From assembly GCA_016192145.1 (NCBI GenBank), contig JACPUT010000002.1, forward strand, positions 1 to 64,000: 64,000 nucleotides of DNA. The letters run 5' to 3'. The position numbers were made by a program, and so were the translations under genes. The notes under the pieces are model-generated. The model saw nothing but the letters and a program-made list of their open reading frames with translations. It made no database searches and was not told the DNA's origin. The stretch comes from Acidobacteriota bacterium. GTDB lineage: Bacteria > Acidobacteriota > Holophagae > Holophagales > Holophagaceae. Shown here piece after piece: positions 47,199 to 56,615 of the stretch. How positions within the stretch are numbered: the stretch's first letter is position 1; each line of letters starts with the position of its first letter.

Positions 47199-47290
47199 GG
47201 ACGGCCTGCCTCTGTCAAGGAGGCGGATCAACCCAGGGCGGTCGTCAGCGCCCCACATCTATGGACGCACGGCGTCCCAATGGAGTGACA

Positions 47291-47617
47291 ATGAAGGACA
47301 ACATCCGCATTCGTTTGCGTGCCTTCGATCACCGTCTGCTCGATCAGAGCACCAAGGAGATCGTGGACACGGCCAAGCGCACCGGAGCGCAGGTCGCGGG
47401 ACCGATTCCCCTTCCCACGCGCATCAACAAGTTCACGGTGAACCGCAGTCCCCACGTGGACAAGAAGAGCCGTGACCAGTTCGAGGTCCGCACGCACAAG
47501 CGCCTCCTCGACATCCTCAACCCCACCCAGAACACGGTGGACACCCTGATGCGTCTCGACCTCCCCGCGGGCGTCGACGTCGAGATCAAGGTCTTCAGCC
47601 GTCAGGGCAACCGGTAA
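47291..47617 (+). CDS. rpsJ: 30S ribosomal protein S10
   Basis: S10 is a 30S protein that also joins NusB in antitermination. The 108-aa product begins [20 protein letters not shown] with [20 protein letters not shown] and ends [13 protein letters not shown] precedes the ATG. It opens the S10 operon, with its own promoter about 95 nt upstream. Confidence 0.97.
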   Translation: MKDNIRIRLRAFDHRLLDQSTKEIVDTAKRTGAQVAGPIPLPTRINKFTVNRSPHVDKKSRDQFEVRTHKRLLDILNPTQNTVDTLMRLDLPAGVDVEIKVFSRQGNR

Positions 47618-47632
47618 GGGAGGGGAGAGACA

Positions 47633-48259
47633 ATGATCAAGGGAATCATCGGAAAGAAGCTGGGCATGACCCAGATCTTCAACGAGCAGGGCCAGGTCGT
47701 CCCCGTGACGGTCATCCAGGCCGGCCCGTGCGTCGTCGTGCAGCGCAAGACCACTGAGAAGGATGGCTATGACGCCATCCAGGTGGGCTTCGTCGATGCC
47801 AACGGCGGCAAGCGCGCCTCCAAGGCCGAAAAGGGCCATGCCGAGAAGAAGGGCGTCGCCCCCGTGCGCGTCCTCCGCGAGTTCAAGATCGAAGCCGCCG
47901 ACGCCGCGAAGCCCGGCGACAGCGTCCTCGTGAGCCAGTTCGAAGCCAAGGTCAAGGTCCACGTCAGTGGCACCTCGAAGGGCAAGGGTTTCGCCGGCGT
48001 CATGAAGCGCCACAACTTCAAGGGTGGCCGCGCTACGCACGGCTCCATGTTCCACCGCGCCCCCGGTTCCATCGGTGGCTCCAGCTATCCCAGCCGCGTG
48101 TTCCCCGGAATGCGCATGGGCGGTCAGATGGGCAATGTCCAGGTGACCGTTCGTAACCTGGAGATCGCCAAGGTGGATCTCGAGAACAACCTGCTGCTCA
48201 TCAAGGGTGCCGTCCCCGGCCCCAAGGGTGGGTACGTCGTCATCAAGCAGGAGGCCTAA
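47633..48259 (+). CDS. rplC: 50S ribosomal protein L3
   Basis: L3 is an early-assembly 50S protein near the peptidyl transferase centre. The 208-aa protein begins [20 protein letters not shown] with [20 protein letters not shown] and [17 protein letters not shown]. It is full length. AGGGGAGAG lies before the ATG. At the Gln-methylation site of E. coli L3 this protein has GGSS, as in many non-enteric bacteria. Confidence 0.97.
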   Translation: MIKGIIGKKLGMTQIFNEQGQVVPVTVIQAGPCVVVQRKTTEKDGYDAIQVGFVDANGGKRASKAEKGHAEKKGVAPVRVLREFKIEAADAAKPGDSVLVSQFEAKVKVHVSGTSKGKGFAGVMKRHNFKGGRATHGSMFHRAPGSIGGSSYPSRVFPGMRMGGQMGNVQVTVRNLEIAKVDLENNLLLIKGAVPGPKGGYVVIKQEA

Positions 48260-48261
48260 AC

Positions 48262-48897
48262 ATGACCGCCTTCCAGCACCCCGTTCTGAACCTCGAGGGC
48301 AAGGCCGCCGGTAACGTCGACCTCCTTCCCGAGGTGTTCAAGCTCGAAGAGATCAACCACCACCTGATCTGGGAAGCCGTCAACGCCTTCCTCGCGGCCC
48401 GCCGTTCCGGCACCGCCAAGACCAAGGACAAGTGGGAAGTCTCCGGCGCCGGCAAGAAGCTCTGGAAGCAGAAGGGAACCGGCCGCGCCCGCATGGGCTC
48501 CATCCGCTCCCCGCTGTGGAAGGGTGGCGCCACCGTGCACGGTCCCCACCCCCGCTCCTACGAGACCGGCTTCTCCAAGCGCAACCGCCGCGTGGCGCTG
48601 CGTCATGCCCTCTCCGTGAAGCTGGCCAAGGGCCAGGTCCTCGTGGTCGAGAACTGGGAGCTCGCCTCCCACAAGACCAAGGGCCTCATGCAGACCATGG
48701 GCAAGCTTGGTGTGAATGGATCCGCCCTGCTCGTCGGCGTCGAGGGCAGCGACAAGCTGCAGCTCGCCGCGGGCAACAGCATCCGCTTCCAGACCATCGA
48801 GAGCCTCGGCGTGAATGTGTACGAGCTCCTCAAGTACGACCAGGTCGTGTTCTCCAAGGACGCCGTCCTGGCCCTCCAGGAGAAGGTGAAGCCGTGA
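48262..48897 (+). CDS. rplD: 50S ribosomal protein L4
   Basis: The 211-aa protein has the L4 extended loop KLWKQKGTGRARMGSIRSPLWKG reaching into the exit tunnel, plus HGPHPRSY and VVENWELAS. In E. coli L4 regulates the S10 operon. Only 2 nt separate it from rplC, and its TGA overlaps the rplW GTG, indicating tight coupling. Confidence 0.96.
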   Translation: MTAFQHPVLNLEGKAAGNVDLLPEVFKLEEINHHLIWEAVNAFLAARRSGTAKTKDKWEVSGAGKKLWKQKGTGRARMGSIRSPLWKGGATVHGPHPRSYETGFSKRNRRVALRHALSVKLAKGQVLVVENWELASHKTKGLMQTMGKLGVNGSALLVGVEGSDKLQLAAGNSIRFQTIESLGVNVYELLKYDQVVFSKDAVLALQEKVKP

Positions 48898-49166
48898 CCA
48901 AGATCTTCGAAGTGATCCGCAAGCCCCTCCTCACGGAGAAGGGCCAGATCCTGCGCGAGTCCAACGTGCAGGTGTTCGAGGTGGCCACCTGGGCCACCAA
49001 GCACCAGATCGAGGAGGCCGTCGAGGTCCTCCTCGGCGCGAAGGTGAAGAGCGTGCGCACCGTGCGCATCCCCTCCCGCACCAAGCGCCTCGGCCGTTTC
49101 GTCGGCACCTCCGGCCCTCGCAAGAAGGCCTACGTCGAGCTGCTCGAAACCCCTTCCGCCGAGTAA
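48894..49166 (+). CDS. rplW: 50S ribosomal protein L23
   Basis: L23 lies at the exit tunnel and binds trigger factor and SRP. The start is GTG 48894, overlapping the rplD stop as GTGA, giving a 90-aa protein. It begins MTKIFEVIRKPLLTEKGQIL with FEVATWATKHQIEEAVEVLL and KSVRTVRIPSRTKR. The length is normal for L23. A ~100-nt spacer with GAGGCAAGAGG follows before rplB. Confidence 0.94.
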   Translation: MTKIFEVIRKPLLTEKGQILRESNVQVFEVATWATKHQIEEAVEVLLGAKVKSVRTVRIPSRTKRLGRFVGTSGPRKKAYVELLETPSAE

Positions 49167-49266
49167 TCGGGCCGGAAGTCGCCGAGACATGAACCGGCGG
49201 GCGGACAAGCAGTCTTGCCCCCTATCGCCCGCCACCTTTTCAACCTGAGGCAAGAGGAAACCACCC

Positions 49267-50088
49267 ATGAGCATCAAGCTGCTCAAGCCCACGACCCCTG
49301 GTCAGCGTGGCATGTCCAAGCACGGGTTCGAGGAAATCACCACGGACGTTCCCGAACGTTCCCTGATTTCCAAGAAGACCCGGACCGGCGGCCGGTCCAA
49401 CACCGGCCGTATCACCACCCGCCACATCGGCGGTGGTCACAAGAAGAAGTTCCGCATCATCGACTTCAAGCGGAACAAGACCGGCATCCCCGCCAAGGTC
49501 GCCACCATCGAGTACGATCCCAACCGCACCGCCCGCATCGCCCTCTTGGTGTATGCCGATGGCGAGAAGCGCTACATCGTGGCCCCCGACGGCCTCGAAG
49601 TGGGTCGCACAGTGGTGTCCGGCAAGGATTCCGACATCCTGGTGGGCAACGCGCTGCCCCTGCGCAACATCCCCATCGGTACCGAAGTCCACAACATCGA
49701 GCTCAAGCCCGGTAAGGGTGGTCAGATCTGCCGCGCCGCCGGCGCCTTCGCCCAGCTCCTGGGCAAGGACGGCGACTACGCCCAGGTCCGCCTGATGAGC
49801 GGCGAAGTCCGCAAGATCCATCTGGAGTGCATGGCGACCATCGGCAAGGTGGGCAACCTGCAGAACGAGAACATCCAGTTGGGTAAGGCCGGTCGCAAGC
49901 GTTGGCTCGGCGTTCGTCCCACCGTCCGCGGTGTGGCCATGAACCCCGTCGACCATCCGCACGGTGGTGGTGAAGGCAAGACCTCCGGTGGCCGTCACCC
50001 TGTGACGCCTTGGGGTCAGCCGACCCGCGGGTACAAGACCCGCCACAACCGTCGCACCGCCAAGTTCATCATCAAGCGGATCAACTAG
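49267..50088 (+). CDS. rplB: 50S ribosomal protein L2
   Basis: L2 is required for subunit association and peptidyl transfer. The 273-aa protein has [19 protein letters not shown] and [17 protein letters not shown] with the conserved His, ending [11 protein letters not shown]. It is full length. AAGAGGAAACC precedes the ATG. It continues the standard S10-operon order rplW-rplB-rpsS. Confidence 0.97.
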   Translation: MSIKLLKPTTPGQRGMSKHGFEEITTDVPERSLISKKTRTGGRSNTGRITTRHIGGGHKKKFRIIDFKRNKTGIPAKVATIEYDPNRTARIALLVYADGEKRYIVAPDGLEVGRTVVSGKDSDILVGNALPLRNIPIGTEVHNIELKPGKGGQICRAAGAFAQLLGKDGDYAQVRLMSGEVRKIHLECMATIGKVGNLQNENIQLGKAGRKRWLGVRPTVRGVAMNPVDHPHGGGEGKTSGGRHPVTPWGQPTRGYKTRHNRRTAKFIIKRIN

Positions 50089-50099
50089 GAGATTAGGCT

Positions 50100-50384
50100 A
50101 TGGCACGCTCTCTGAAGAAGGGTCCGTTCATCGATGGCCACCTCGAGAAGAAGGTGGAATCCGCCCAGGCGAGTGGCGACAAGCGGGTCATCAAGACCTG
50201 GTCGCGTCGCTCCACGGTGGTGCCCCAGATGATCGGTCTCACCCTCGCCGTGCATAACGGCAACAAGTTCATTCCCGTGTACGTCACGGAAAACATGGTC
50301 GGCCACAAGCTGGGAGAATTCTCCCTCACGCGTACCTTCAAGGGCCACGCGGGCAAGTCCGACTCCAAGGCGAAGGGGAAGTGA
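50100..50384 (+). CDS. rpsS: 30S ribosomal protein S19
   Basis: S19 is in the 30S head. The 94-aa protein begins [20 protein letters not shown] with [20 protein letters not shown] and [18 protein letters not shown]. It is full length. Its TGA overlaps the rplV ATG by one base (TGATG), so the pair is translationally coupled. Confidence 0.97.
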   Translation: MARSLKKGPFIDGHLEKKVESAQASGDKRVIKTWSRRSTVVPQMIGLTLAVHNGNKFIPVYVTENMVGHKLGEFSLTRTFKGHAGKSDSKAKGK

Positions 50385-50734
50385 TGGCTGACTTCGTTTC
50401 CAGCGCCACCCTCAAGCACCTTCGCGGCTCCGCCCAGAAGGCCCGTCTGGTGATCGACACCATTCGCGGCAAGAAGGTCGTCGAGGCCCAGTGGGCCCTC
50501 GCGCAGTCCAAGAAGTACGCCTCCGAGCACATCCGCAAGCTCCTGGATTCCGCCGTGGCCAACGCCATCGACAAGGATCCCGCCGTCAACCCGGACGCGC
50601 TCATCGTCAAGACCGCCTTCGTGGACGAGGGCTTCCGCATGAAGCGCGTGCGCCCTGCCCCCATGGGCCGCGCCTACCGCGTGCAGAAGCGCACTTGCCA
50701 CATCACCATCCAGCTCGGCTCGGTGGAGGAGTAA
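50384..50734 (+). CDS. rplV: 50S ribosomal protein L22
   Basis: L22 lines the exit tunnel and its loop is a macrolide-resistance site. The 116-aa protein begins [20 protein letters not shown] with [20 protein letters not shown] and [20 protein letters not shown]. An in-frame GTG three bases earlier would add one residue, but ATG 50384 is preferred because it gives the coupled overlap. Confidence 0.96.
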   Translation: MADFVSSATLKHLRGSAQKARLVIDTIRGKKVVEAQWALAQSKKYASEHIRKLLDSAVANAIDKDPAVNPDALIVKTAFVDEGFRMKRVRPAPMGRAYRVQKRTCHITIQLGSVEE

Positions 50735-50738
50735 GCAC

Positions 50739-51386
50739 ATGGGTCAGAAAGTACATCCCTACGGCTTCCGCCTGGTCCACGCCAAGAACTGGCACAGCAA
50801 GTGGTTCTCCAAGCGCGAGTACGCCAACCTCCTCCATGAGGATCTCAAGCTGCGTCGCGAGCTCAAGAATCAGCTGCACAGCCTGAACGCCATGGTGTCC
50901 AAGATCGATATCGAGCGCGCCGCCGACAAGGTGACCGTTCGCATCTTCACCGCTCGTCCCGGCATCGTCATCGGCCGCAAGGGCGCTGAGATCGATCTCC
51001 TCCGCGAATCCCTCCAGAAGCGCCTGAACCGTCCCGTCTCCGTGGACATCCAGGAGATCAAGAAGCCTGAGATCGATGCTCAGCTCGTGGCCGAGGGCGT
51101 CGCCCAGCAGCTCGAGCGCCGCATCGCCTTCCGCCGCGCCATGCGCAAGGCTGAAGAGGCTGCCATGCGCTTCGGCGCCAAGGGCTTCAAGATCAAGGTC
51201 TCCGGCCGCCTCAACGGCGCCGAAATCGCCCGGACCGAGGATTACCTCTCCGGCCAGATGCCCCTGCAGACCATTCGCGTCAACGTCGACTACGGCTTCG
51301 CTGAAGCTCACACCACCTACGGCATCATCGGGGTCAAGGTGTGGGTGAACATGGGCGACCAGCCTGCCGAAACCGTGAAGCGCTGA
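50739..51386 (+). CDS. rpsC: 30S ribosomal protein S3
   Basis: S3 is at the mRNA entry channel. The 215-aa protein begins [20 protein letters not shown]. It has a KH domain ([20 protein letters not shown]) and a C-terminal domain with [20 protein letters not shown]. It ends VKR without the longer tail seen in some species. GGAGGAG precedes the ATG. Confidence 0.97.
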   Translation: MGQKVHPYGFRLVHAKNWHSKWFSKREYANLLHEDLKLRRELKNQLHSLNAMVSKIDIERAADKVTVRIFTARPGIVIGRKGAEIDLLRESLQKRLNRPVSVDIQEIKKPEIDAQLVAEGVAQQLERRIAFRRAMRKAEEAAMRFGAKGFKIKVSGRLNGAEIARTEDYLSGQMPLQTIRVNVDYGFAEAHTTYGIIGVKVWVNMGDQPAETVKR

Positions 51387-51395
51387 GGTGACCCG

Positions 51396-51815
51396 ATGCT
51401 GAGTCCGAAGAAGGTCAAGAACCGCAAACTTCAGAAGGGTCGCACCCGCGGCGTCGCCACCCGTGGTACCGAGCTCGCCTTTGGCGATTACGGTATCAAG
51501 GCCATGGAGCACTGCTGGGTCACCAACCGCCAGATCGAGGCAGCTCGTATCGCCATGACGCGCCACATCAAGCGCGGCGGCAAGATCTGGATCCGTATTT
51601 TCCCCGACCGCCCCACCACGTCGAAGCCCGCCGAAACCCGCATGGGTAGCGGTAAAGGCGCTCCCGATGGCTGGGTGTGTGTGGTCCGCCCTGGCCGTGT
51701 GCTCTTCGAAATGGAAGGCGTCACGGAAGAGGTCGCTCGCGAGGCCCTGGCTCTCGCGCAGATGAAGCTCTCCGTCGCCTCCGAGTTCGTCAGCCGCACG
51801 CCGCCTGAGGAGTAA
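51396..51815 (+). CDS. rplP: 50S ribosomal protein L16
   Basis: L16 contacts A-site tRNA. The 139-aa protein begins [20 protein letters not shown] with [20 protein letters not shown] and [20 protein letters not shown]. It is full length. GAGGTGACC supplies the ribosome site. Confidence 0.97.
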   Translation: MLSPKKVKNRKLQKGRTRGVATRGTELAFGDYGIKAMEHCWVTNRQIEAARIAMTRHIKRGGKIWIRIFPDRPTTSKPAETRMGSGKGAPDGWVCVVRPGRVLFEMEGVTEEVAREALALAQMKLSVASEFVSRTPPEE

Positions 51816-51818
51816 GCC

Positions 51819-52019
51819 ATGTCCAAGAAGAATCCTTTCAGCGAAGTGGCCAACAAGGGCATCGAGGAACTGGCGCAGCAGGAGGCCGAATTGGCCGCCA
51901 AGCGCTTCACCCTCCGGTTCCAGCACGCCGTGGGCCAGGTGGAGAACACCGCCGAGATCCGCAAGACCCGCCGCGAACTCGCCCGTGTCAAGACCGCCCT
52001 GCGTCAGAAGCTGGGTTGA
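51819..52019 (+). CDS. rpmC: 50S ribosomal protein L29
   Basis: L29 sits near the exit tunnel. The 66-aa protein has [20 protein letters not shown] and ends [13 protein letters not shown], the L29 core. The amino terminus ([20 protein letters not shown]) is a little divergent. It starts 3 nt after rplP, with GAGGAG just upstream. Confidence 0.95.
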   Translation: MSKKNPFSEVANKGIEELAQQEAELAAKRFTLRFQHAVGQVENTAEIRKTRRELARVKTALRQKLG

Positions 52020-52028
52020 GGAGCGACC

Positions 52029-52286
52029 ATGTCCCTTGAAAACAAGATGATCCGCAACGGTGTCGTGGTCTCCAACAAGGCCGATAAGACCGTGGTGGTG
52101 GTGGTGGAGCGCAAGTTCCAGCACCCCCTCTACAACCGCACCGTCAAGAACTCCAAGAAGTACATGGCTCACGACGAGACCAACGCCTGCAACATCGGCG
52201 ACCAGGTCAAGATCGTCGAGTCGCGTCCTCTGTCCAAAAACAAGCGCTGGGTGGTCCTCGAGATCATCCAGAAGTCCGGCGAGTAG
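52029..52286 (+). CDS. rpsQ: 30S ribosomal protein S17
   Basis: The 85-aa protein begins [20 protein letters not shown] with [20 protein letters not shown] and [18 protein letters not shown], the S17 OB-fold signature. It is full length and in the standard position after rpmC. Confidence 0.96.
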   Translation: MSLENKMIRNGVVVSNKADKTVVVVVERKFQHPLYNRTVKNSKKYMAHDETNACNIGDQVKIVESRPLSKNKRWVVLEIIQKSGE

Positions 52287-52295
52287 GGAGCGACC

Positions 52296-52664
52296 ATGAT
52301 TCAGATGGGAAGCATGCTTACCGTCGCCGACAACTCGGGCGCCAAGAAGATCTGCTGCATCCTGCCCCTGGGCGGCGGTGTCGGCAAGACCGCCCAGCTC
52401 GGTGACGTCATCACCGCCTCCGTCAAGGAAGCGATCCCCGGTGGCACCGTTAAGAAGAAGGCCGTCGTGCAGGCGGTCATCGTCCGCCAGCGCAAGGCCT
52501 TCCGTCGCAAGGACGGTTCCTACATCCGCTTCGACGAAAACGCCGCCGTCATCATCAAGAAGGATGGCGAGCCTGTCGGTACCCGCGTCTTCGGTCCTGT
52601 CGCCCGCGAACTCCGCGAGCGCAAGTACATGAAGATCGTGTCCCTGGCCCCTGAGGTGATCTGA
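52296..52664 (+). CDS. rplN: 50S ribosomal protein L14
   Basis: The 122-aa protein begins [20 protein letters not shown] with [20 protein letters not shown] and [20 protein letters not shown], matching L14, which faces the subunit interface. The TGA overlaps the rplX ATG (TGATG). Confidence 0.97.
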   Translation: MIQMGSMLTVADNSGAKKICCILPLGGGVGKTAQLGDVITASVKEAIPGGTVKKKAVVQAVIVRQRKAFRRKDGSYIRFDENAAVIIKKDGEPVGTRVFGPVARELRERKYMKIVSLAPEVI

Positions 52665-52927
52665 TGATCAAGATGAAGTTCAAGAAGGGCGACCAGGTCG
52701 TTGTCATCACTGGCAAGGACAAGGGCAAGACCGGCGAGATCATGAAGACCAGCCCCACCACCAACAAGGTGACCGTGGCCGGTATCAACGTCGCTAAGAA
52801 GGCCAAGCGCGCGAATCCCCAGACCGGGGAAGAGGGCGGCTTTCAGGAGAAGGAGGCCCCCATTCACGCCTCCAACGTGGCCTTCGTCGATGCTGCTGGC
52901 AAGGCGAGCCGCAAGCGGCCTGCTTAA
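52664..52927 (+). CDS. rplX: 50S ribosomal protein L24
   Basis: The 87-aa protein has a KOW motif (KKGDQVVVITGKDKGKTGEI) and KRANPQTGEEGGFQEKEAPI. It is somewhat shorter than the usual ~100-105 aa, ending GKASRKRPA. A 286-bp spacer with a large palindrome follows before rplE, unusual for this operon. Confidence 0.95.
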   Translation: MIKMKFKKGDQVVVITGKDKGKTGEIMKTSPTTNKVTVAGINVAKKAKRANPQTGEEGGFQEKEAPIHASNVAFVDAAGKASRKRPA

Positions 52928-53213
52928 TTCAGGCTCTCGGCCCTAGGCTCTTGGCTCTAGCTGATCTCGACCCAAGCCATCAGAACGGATGGGTCGGAGC
53001 CAGCTAGAGCCCAAAGCCTAGAGTCCATAGCCAAAAGAAGTTCTTGAGCCACTGCCCCAACCATGGGACAGTTATTCTTTCCGGGTCCGCCTAGCTAGCG
53101 GGCCTCCTCTCAACCTCCCGGCGGGAAACGGCCCTTTTTGAAGGTGCCAAGCCCCATCGGTCTCCCGAACCCCTGGGAAACGCTTCACGTCCCTCGGAAA
53201 TGGAGGAAATACC
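52928..53213. other. rplX-rplE spacer with a large palindrome
   Basis: The 286-bp gap contains the arm ctaggctcttggctctagct (and one more g) at 52943-52963, matching the reverse complement of 53001-53021 at 19 of 21 positions. Between them gaccca/tgggtc can extend the hairpin. A second GC-rich region with CCCTTTTTG lies near 53124-53140. GGAGG before 53214 is the rplE ribosome site. No protein is evident. It may be an inserted element, a terminator or a processing site. Confidence 0.7.
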
Positions 53214-53777
53214 ATGACCGCTACTGCGGAACCGCGGGTCAAGACCCGTTATACCAAGGACGTTGCTCCCAAGCTCATGTCCGAGTTCGGCTACACCAGC
53301 GCGATGCAGGTGCCCAAGCTCGAGAAGATCGTGATCAACATGGGTGTGGGTGACGCGATCCAGAACATCAAGATCCTCGACGTCGCCGTTGAGGAGCTCT
53401 CCGCCATCGCCGGCCAGAAGGCGATCGTGCGTAAGGCCAAGAAGAGCGTCGCCACCTTCAAGCTGCGCGAGGGCATGCCCATCGCCTGCATGGTGACCCT
53501 GCGCGGCCCCCGCATGTGGGAGTTCTTTGACCGTCTCGTGTCCCTGAGCCTGCCCCGCGTGCGCGATTTCCGCGGCGTGCCCACCCGTTCCTTCGACGGT
53601 CGCGGCAACTACACGCTCGGCCTCAAGGATCAGCTGATCTTCCACGAAATCGACTTCTCCAAGGTGGACAAGCAGAAGGGTATGAACATCACCTTCGTGA
53701 CCTCCGCTCCCACCGATGCCGAGGCTCGGGCGCTGCTGGCGCACCTCGGGATGCCCTTCCGCAAGCCCCAGGCTTAA
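53214..53777 (+). CDS. rplE: 50S ribosomal protein L5
   Basis: L5 binds 5S rRNA. The 187-aa protein begins [20 protein letters not shown] with [36 protein letters not shown] and [20 protein letters not shown]. It is full length with a slightly long N-terminal end. TGGAGG precedes the ATG, suggesting it can be translated efficiently even if it begins a new transcript after the spacer. Confidence 0.97.
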   Translation: MTATAEPRVKTRYTKDVAPKLMSEFGYTSAMQVPKLEKIVINMGVGDAIQNIKILDVAVEELSAIAGQKAIVRKAKKSVATFKLREGMPIACMVTLRGPRMWEFFDRLVSLSLPRVRDFRGVPTRSFDGRGNYTLGLKDQLIFHEIDFSKVDKQKGMNITFVTSAPTDAEARALLAHLGMPFRKPQA

Positions 53778-53795
53778 GCAGAGTCAGGAGAATCC

Positions 53796-53981
53796 ATGGC
53801 TAGCACCGCTAAGATCTACAAAGACAGCATCAAGCCCAAGTTCAGCACCCAGCACCGCAATCGTTGCAAGTGCTGTGGTCGTCCCCGCGGCTTCATGCGC
53901 AAATTCCAACTCTGCCGTCTGTGCTTCCGCAAGTTCGCCCTCCAGGGCGAGCTGCCGGGCGTCCAGAAGTCCAGCTGGTAA
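53796..53981 (+). CDS. rpsN: 30S ribosomal protein S14, zinc-binding type
   Basis: The 61-aa short form carries two CxxC pairs ([10 protein letters not shown] and [10 protein letters not shown]), the zinc-binding S14 type, ending GVQKSSW. Many bacteria keep a zinc-free paralogue for zinc limitation; none is seen in this window. It lies between rplE and rpsH as usual. Confidence 0.96.
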   Translation: MASTAKIYKDSIKPKFSTQHRNRCKCCGRPRGFMRKFQLCRLCFRKFALQGELPGVQKSSW

Positions 53982-53993
53982 GCAGGAGTCGAC

Positions 53994-54389
53994 ATGAACA
54001 CCGATCCCATTGCCGATTTCCTCACCCGCATCCGTAACGGCATCCAGGCCGGCCACGACGCCGTGGTGATCCCCGCCTCCAAGATCAAGGAGCGCATCGC
54101 GGGCATTCTGAAGCAGGAAGGTTACATCCACTCCTGCAAGCCCGTGAACCACGAAGGCCGCGACTACCTGATCATCAACCTCAAGTACGTCAAGGATAAG
54201 CAGAACGTGATCCACGGCCTGCGCCGCATTTCTAAGCCCGGCCTGCGTATCTACGCCGGCGTGTCCGAGATCCCCGAGATCAACGGCGGCCTGGGCATCA
54301 CCATCCTCTCCACCCCCCAGGGCATCCTGTCGGGCAAGGATGCGAAGAAGCAGAACGTCGGCGGCGAGATCCTCGCCTCCGTCTGGTAG
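53994..54389 (+). CDS. rpsH: 30S ribosomal protein S8
   Basis: S8 is a primary 16S binder and in E. coli represses the spc operon. The 131-aa protein begins MNTDPIADFLTRIRNGIQAG and ends with STPQGILSGKDAKKQNVGGE and ILASVW. It is full length. A 74-nt spacer with no clear hairpin follows before rplF. Confidence 0.97.
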   Translation: MNTDPIADFLTRIRNGIQAGHDAVVIPASKIKERIAGILKQEGYIHSCKPVNHEGRDYLIINLKYVKDKQNVIHGLRRISKPGLRIYAGVSEIPEINGGLGITILSTPQGILSGKDAKKQNVGGEILASVW

Positions 54390-54463
54390 GACGCTCGTAA
54401 TCCGTTTGGTAGTCCCTCCCCCTCCTGAAATGGGCGTATAGCCCTCATCTAAGGACGCAAACC

Positions 54464-55000
54464 ATGTCTCGAATCGGAAAAAAGCCCGTGACACTGCCCA
54501 AGGGCGTCAAAGTGTCCGTGAACGGGGCTGAGGCCGTCGTCGAGGGCGCCAAGGGCACGCTGCGTTGCCCCATCCCCGCGGGGATCTCGCTCGACATTCA
54601 GGCCGACTCCATCAATCTCCTCCGTGCTGACGAGCAGGCGCAGACCCGCGCCTTCCATGGCCTCACCCGCGCCCTCCTCCAGAACGCCGTCACCGGCGTC
54701 GTGGAAGGCTGGAAGAAGGAACTGGACATCGTCGGCGTCGGTTACAAGGCCGCCGTTGAAGGTGGGAAGCTCGTGCTGAGCCTCGGCTACAGCCACCCCA
54801 TCCACTACGAAGCCCCCGCCGGCATCAAGATCGAAACCACGACCCCGACCCACGTCGTCGTCACCGGTTTCGACCGCCAGCTGGTCGGCCAGGTGGCCGC
54901 CGACATCCGGAAGTTCCGTAAGCCTGAGCCGTATAAGGGCAAGGGCGTCATGTACACCGGCGAAGTCATTCGCCGTAAAGCCGGCAAGACCGGAAAGTAA
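54464..55000 (+). CDS. rplF: 50S ribosomal protein L6
   Basis: The 178-aa protein begins MSRIGKKPVTLPKGVKVSVN and has the second L6 domain ending DIRKFRKPEPYKGKGVMYTG and EVIRRKAGKTGK. It lies near the factor-binding site. It is full length, with AAGGACG upstream of the ATG. Confidence 0.97.
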   Translation: MSRIGKKPVTLPKGVKVSVNGAEAVVEGAKGTLRCPIPAGISLDIQADSINLLRADEQAQTRAFHGLTRALLQNAVTGVVEGWKKELDIVGVGYKAAVEGGKLVLSLGYSHPIHYEAPAGIKIETTTPTHVVVTGFDRQLVGQVAADIRKFRKPEPYKGKGVMYTGEVIRRKAGKTGK

Positions 55001-55009
55001 GGGACAACC

Positions 55010-55372
55010 ATGGCCAACGATCTCCAGATCCGTCGCCAGAAGACGAAGGCCCGCATCCGCGGCCGCGTCGCTGGTACTCCCGAACGCCCCCGGCTCACCA
55101 TTTTCAAGAGCCTCAAGCGCATCTACGTCCAAGCCATCGACGACACCAAGGGTGTCACCCTGGCCACCGCCTCCAGCCTGGAGAAGGACCTGCGCACGAC
55201 GCTCTCGAACGGGGCCAACATCGATGCCGCCAAGGCAGTTGGTGCCGCCGTCGCCGCCCGTCTCATCGAGAAGGGCATCAAGTCGGTGGTCTTCGACCGC
55301 AACGGCTACCTCTATCACGGCCGCGTGAAAGCGCTCGCCGATTCCGCCCGCGAAGCCGGGCTCCAGTTCTAA
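55010..55372 (+). CDS. rplR: 50S ribosomal protein L18
   Basis: L18 carries 5S rRNA into the 50S subunit. The 120-aa protein has [30 protein letters not shown] and a C-terminal [20 protein letters not shown]. It is full length and sits 9 nt after rplF. Confidence 0.97.
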   Translation: MANDLQIRRQKTKARIRGRVAGTPERPRLTIFKSLKRIYVQAIDDTKGVTLATASSLEKDLRTTLSNGANIDAAKAVGAAVAARLIEKGIKSVVFDRNGYLYHGRVKALADSAREAGLQF

Positions 55373-55382
55373 GGGGCACGCC

Positions 55383-55919
55383 ATGGCGAACGACAACAAA
55401 GACCAGCGCGAAAAGCGCGATACGCAGGCGGCTCCTGAGGCCACCAGCGAGTTCAAGGACCAGGTCATCTACGTGGGCCGCGTCACCAAGGTGGTGAAGG
55501 GGGGCAAGAACTTCTCCTTCTCCGCGCTGGTGGTCGTGGGCGACGGCAATGGCCGCGCCGGCTTCGGCCTGGGCAAGGCCCTCGAAGTTCCTTCGGCCAT
55601 CAAGAAGGGCATCGAGGCTGCCAAGCGGAACATGGTGAAGATCCCCGTGACCGCCAACGCCAGCCTTCCCCACCCCGTGACCGGCCGTTTCGGTTCCGGT
55701 TCCGTGCTGATGAAGCCCGCCCCCCAGGGTACGGGTATCATCGCCGGCGCCGCGGTGCGCGCCGTCATGGAAGCCGTCGGCATCCAGAACGTGCTCACCA
55801 AGAGCCTCGGTTCCTCCAACCCCCACAACGTGGTTCGCGCCACGTTCGCCGGGCTGCAGGAGCTGATGGACCCCTACACGGTCATGACCAACCGTGGCAT
55901 CGATCAGGCGGAGGCATAA
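55383..55919 (+). CDS. rpsE: 30S ribosomal protein S5
   Basis: S5 affects accuracy and mRNA unwinding. The 178-aa protein has a charged N-terminal extension ([20 protein letters not shown]). The S5 domain follows ([58 protein letters not shown]). The rpmD ATG follows its TAA immediately with no gap. Confidence 0.97.
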   Translation: MANDNKDQREKRDTQAAPEATSEFKDQVIYVGRVTKVVKGGKNFSFSALVVVGDGNGRAGFGLGKALEVPSAIKKGIEAAKRNMVKIPVTANASLPHPVTGRFGSGSVLMKPAPQGTGIIAGAAVRAVMEAVGIQNVLTKSLGSSNPHNVVRATFAGLQELMDPYTVMTNRGIDQAEA

Positions 55920-56129
55920 ATGACCAAGGTCGTCTCTCCGCTGCTCGGCAAGCAGGTCATCGTGACCCTGAAGCGCTCCACCATCGCCACCACGCCCAAG
56001 CATCGCGCCTTCATGCAGACCATGGGTCTGAAGAAGGTCGGTGACTTCCGCGAGATGGTCTACACGGCCAACGTCCACGGGATGGTGAAGTTGATTCCCC
56101 ACCTCGTCGACGTCCAGGCCAAGGGTTAG
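55920..56129 (+). CDS. rpmD: 50S ribosomal protein L30
   Basis: The 69-aa protein has VIVTLKRSTIATTPKHRAFM and TMGLKKVGDFREMVYTANVH, the L30 core, in a standard place between rpsE and rplO. It is about ten residues longer than the usual ~60 aa at both ends. It starts directly after the rpsE stop codon, so it likely depends on reinitiating ribosomes. Confidence 0.94.
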   Translation: MTKVVSPLLGKQVIVTLKRSTIATTPKHRAFMQTMGLKKVGDFREMVYTANVHGMVKLIPHLVDVQAKG

Positions 56130-56137
56130 GTGATCCC

Positions 56138-56599
56138 ATGAAGCTCAACGAACTCAAGCCGGCCCCCGGCGCCACCCAGTCCCGCAAGCGCCTCGGCCGC
56201 GGCAAGGGCTCTGGCCTCGGCAAGACCTCCGGTCGTGGCGAGAAGGGTCAGAAGTCCCGCAGCGGCTACCGCTCCAAGCGCGGTTTCGAGGGTGGCCAGA
56301 TGCCCCTCGTGCGCCGTCTCCCCAAGCGCGGCTTCACGAACATCTTCGCCCCGATCACCAAGGAGATCTCCCTCTCCCTGATCAGCACCCACTTCCAGGA
56401 CGGCGACACCGTCTGCCTGGAAAGCCTGCAGGACAAGAAGCTCATCTCCGGCCGCATCGAGAAGATCGTCGTTCTCGCCTCCGGTGAGCTCACCTGCAAG
56501 GTGACCGTGGTCGCCGACCGCGTCACCAAGGGCGCCCGGGAAGCCATCGCCGCCAAGGGCGGCAAGGTCGAGGAGCCCTGCGCTCCCTCGGCCGAGTAA
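56138..56599 (+). CDS. rplO: 50S ribosomal protein L15
   Basis: The 153-aa protein begins MKLNELKPAPGATQSRKRLG with the glycine/arginine-rich GRGKGSGLGKTSGRGEKGQK. A C-terminal domain follows with VLASGELTCKVTVVADRVTK, ending in an acidic tail (VEEPCAPSAE). It is full length. secY follows after 16 nt. Confidence 0.97.
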   Translation: MKLNELKPAPGATQSRKRLGRGKGSGLGKTSGRGEKGQKSRSGYRSKRGFEGGQMPLVRRLPKRGFTNIFAPITKEISLSLISTHFQDGDTVCLESLQDKKLISGRIEKIVVLASGELTCKVTVVADRVTKGAREAIAAKGGKVEEPCAPSAE

Positions 56600-56615
56600 C
56601 TGAGGCCTCCCAGGG

